Shown: one piece after another, positions 4,711-5,863 of the stretch
Layout of the letters: every line of letters starts with the position of its first letter
Numbering within the stretch: position 1 is the first letter of the stretch
Assembly (NCBI GenBank): GCA_012517485.1
Contig: JAAYUT010000568.1
Span: 1 to 5,863, forward strand
Source of the DNA: Candidatus Atribacter fermentans
Lineage (GTDB): Bacteria > Atribacterota > Atribacteria > Atribacterales > Atribacteraceae
Direction of reading: 5' to 3'
DNA length: 5,863 nucleotides
Notes under the pieces: model-generated
Databases searched by the model: none
Told to the model about the DNA's origin: nothing
The model's input: the letters and a program-made list of their open reading frames with translations, nothing else
Made by a program: the position numbers and the translations under genes

Positions 4711-5863
4711 TTAATTCTCGGTCATAGAATTTACTGCATTTCCACCTCCTATTAATTTATCAATATCCCTTTTTAAAAAATTCAATGCTTCACTTGGTGG
4801 ATTTGGTTGAGTAGATTTTGATTGATTTTCAAAATAGAGATGATAAACCGCCTCAGTATATACCTTGATTTGATTAATTGTGGATGGATCCATGGTTTTG
4901 TTCTGAGAATTGATGAAATTTAAAAAAGCAAAAAGAATCTTTTCGTAATTACCTAAAACCATTGGCGCAAGTTCCATCGAAAACCTATAATTATTCCAAG
5001 CCTCGTTTAATTCTCCCTTTAAAAGGAATAGATCCGCTTTTTGCCGTAAATATTCATAGTTAAAAGGTTCGATTGCCAAAGCTTTTTGGTTTTTTTCCAT
5101 AGCCAGTTGCAAAAATTCATCTTTTTTGGTTTGTAAATATATATCAGAAGATAAATTGCTCATTTGATAAAGAGCACCATCATGCCACGGGTTGAGTCGA
5201 ATGGCTGTTTCCCAGGCTTGTGCTGAATGAACTAAATCATTATTCGCTCGATATTCATTCCCTAACTGATAATAATATTCAGCATTACCCCAAAAAATGC
5301 TTACAACAAAAAATAATAACGAAAATAATAATGGGATTATTAAGGGAATAGATAATTTTATTTTTTGTAAAGAAATTGAACTCAGTAAAAGAGCAAGCAA
5401 TGTCCATGCAAAAATTTGATAAGCTCCCATGGCAAAATTGAGATCTATACTGCTATGTAAAAAAATAAAAAAGACTCCAACACCTAAAAAATGGGTAATT
5501 GAAAGAGACTGATCCTGATAACTATGAATAATATAAATGCGTAACGAGTAAAAAAGGAATAATAAAAGGAAAGCTAATCCTATGATACCGGTTTCGATTA
5601 ATGTATTTAAAAAAAAGGAATGTGGAAACTTGGTGTAATAAGTATGAGACTGAAAGGAGAAATATCGCGCTGCCCAACCTCCACCACCCCAACCCAAAAA
5701 GGGCTTTTTTTGAATCATCTTTATGGCATCATGGTAAAAAGTGAACCTATAGACAACATTTTTTGTCTCAAAACTTATATCCCTTCCTTTTTCACCAAAT
5801 CCACGAACAAAAGTGAGGTTCTTTAAATCAAATTGAACAAAAAAAACGAAAAAACATTCTAAT
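4711..5863 (-). CDS. O-antigen ligase/polymerase-like membrane protein with C-terminal TPRs (5' end beyond window)
   Basis: The frame stays open from the stop at 4711 to the right edge, giving 383 visible residues; the ATG at 5718 is internal, because the upstream residues (VVYRFTFYHDAIK just before it) match the family pattern. The fragment holds the Wzy_C/O-antigen ligase signature: YHDAIKMIQKKPFLGWGGGGW (the first part at visible residues 43-54, GWGGGGW at 57-63), then HSFFLNTLIETGIIGL from residue 81, running into a membrane helix. About four hydrophobic helices follow (near 83-112, 124-142, 143-163 and 170-192). The C-terminal region has at least two clear TPR-like units, at 194-225 (ending AIRLNP) and 269-300 (ending MELAP), with a looser one between. 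Such proteins polymerise or transfer lipid-linked glycans at the outer face of the inner membrane; the TPRs suggest a protein partner. Ligase, polymerase and protein O-glycosyltransferase cannot be told apart. The lipoprotein gene follows 52 bases downstream. Confidence 0.87.
   Translation of the reverse strand, partial: LECFFVFFVQFDLKNLTFVRGFGEKGRDISFETKNVVYRFTFYHDAIKMIQKKPFLGWGGGGWAARYFSFQSHTYYTKFPHSFFLNTLIETGIIGLAFLLLFLFYSLRIYIIHSYQDQSLSITHFLGVGVFFIFLHSSIDLNFAMGAYQIFAWTLLALLLSSISLQKIKLSIPLIIPLLFSLLFFVVSIFWGNAEYYYQLGNEYRANNDLVHSAQAWETAIRLNPWHDGALYQMSNLSSDIYLQTKKDEFLQLAMEKNQKALAIEPFNYEYLRQKADLFLLKGELNEAWNNYRFSMELAPMVLGNYEKILFAFLNFINSQNKTMDPSTINQIKVYTEAVYHLYFENQSKSTQPNPPSEALNFLKRDIDKLIGGGNAVNSMTEN

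Noticed and set aside
4530..4830. Shared QPNPPSE peptide in the TlpA-like linker and the O-antigen ligase-like C terminus
   Set aside because: The codons differ at several positions and both are low-complexity Pro/Asn/Ser segments, so coincidence is more likely than duplication.
5716..5718. ATG as the start of the O-antigen ligase-like gene
   Set aside because: The frame has no stop from here to the right edge, and the residues before it fit the family pattern, so this Met is internal.
5620..5826. Plus-strand open frame at the right end
   Set aside because: It is antisense to the O-antigen ligase-like gene, whose frame stays open through it and carries family motifs.

Overview
The window is AT-rich bacterial chromosome with compact, intron-free genes, good Shine-Dalgarno sites and two TTG starts. 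A lipoprotein signal and an O-antigen ligase/polymerase-type membrane protein suggest a cell with an elaborate envelope. The radical SAM, flavin reductase and sn-glycerol-1-phosphate dehydrogenase genes fit an anaerobe. I cannot assign a taxon from the sequence. An uncultured or deep-branching low-GC anaerobe (for example Atribacterota- or Firmicutes-like) is only a guess.

Layout from left to right. (1) Bases 1-1364, minus strand: a B12-binding-type radical SAM protein, followed by the first 27 codons of a HAD-superfamily hydrolase whose start overlaps the radical SAM stop by 8 bases. (2) Bases 1365-1703: a non-coding gap with a possible promoter for the radical SAM gene. (3) Bases 1704-2213, minus strand: a short flavin reductase-like, FMN-binding split-barrel protein. 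(4) Bases 2214-2702: a divergent intergenic region holding a dense, nested cluster of palindromic repeats (about 2328-2595). (5) Bases 2703-4040, plus strand: an AraM/EgsA-type sn-glycerol-1-phosphate dehydrogenase. (6) Bases 4041-4081: a perfect 16-bp inverted repeat acting as a shared terminator between convergent genes. (7) Bases 4089-5863, minus strand: a TlpA/thioredoxin-like lipoprotein preceded, 52 bases upstream in the same direction, by an O-antigen ligase-like membrane protein with C-terminal TPRs. The latter is cut by the right edge.

Working together: the radical SAM/HAD pair looks like one translationally coupled unit. The Wzy-like/TlpA-like pair looks like an envelope-related operon. 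The glycerol-1-phosphate dehydrogenase and the flavin reductase are single genes diverging from the repeat cluster. No defence system, CRISPR array, transposase, tRNA or rRNA is visible. The most unusual structure is the repeat cluster in the divergent promoter region. The metabolic item most worth a second look is the archaeal-type G1P dehydrogenase.
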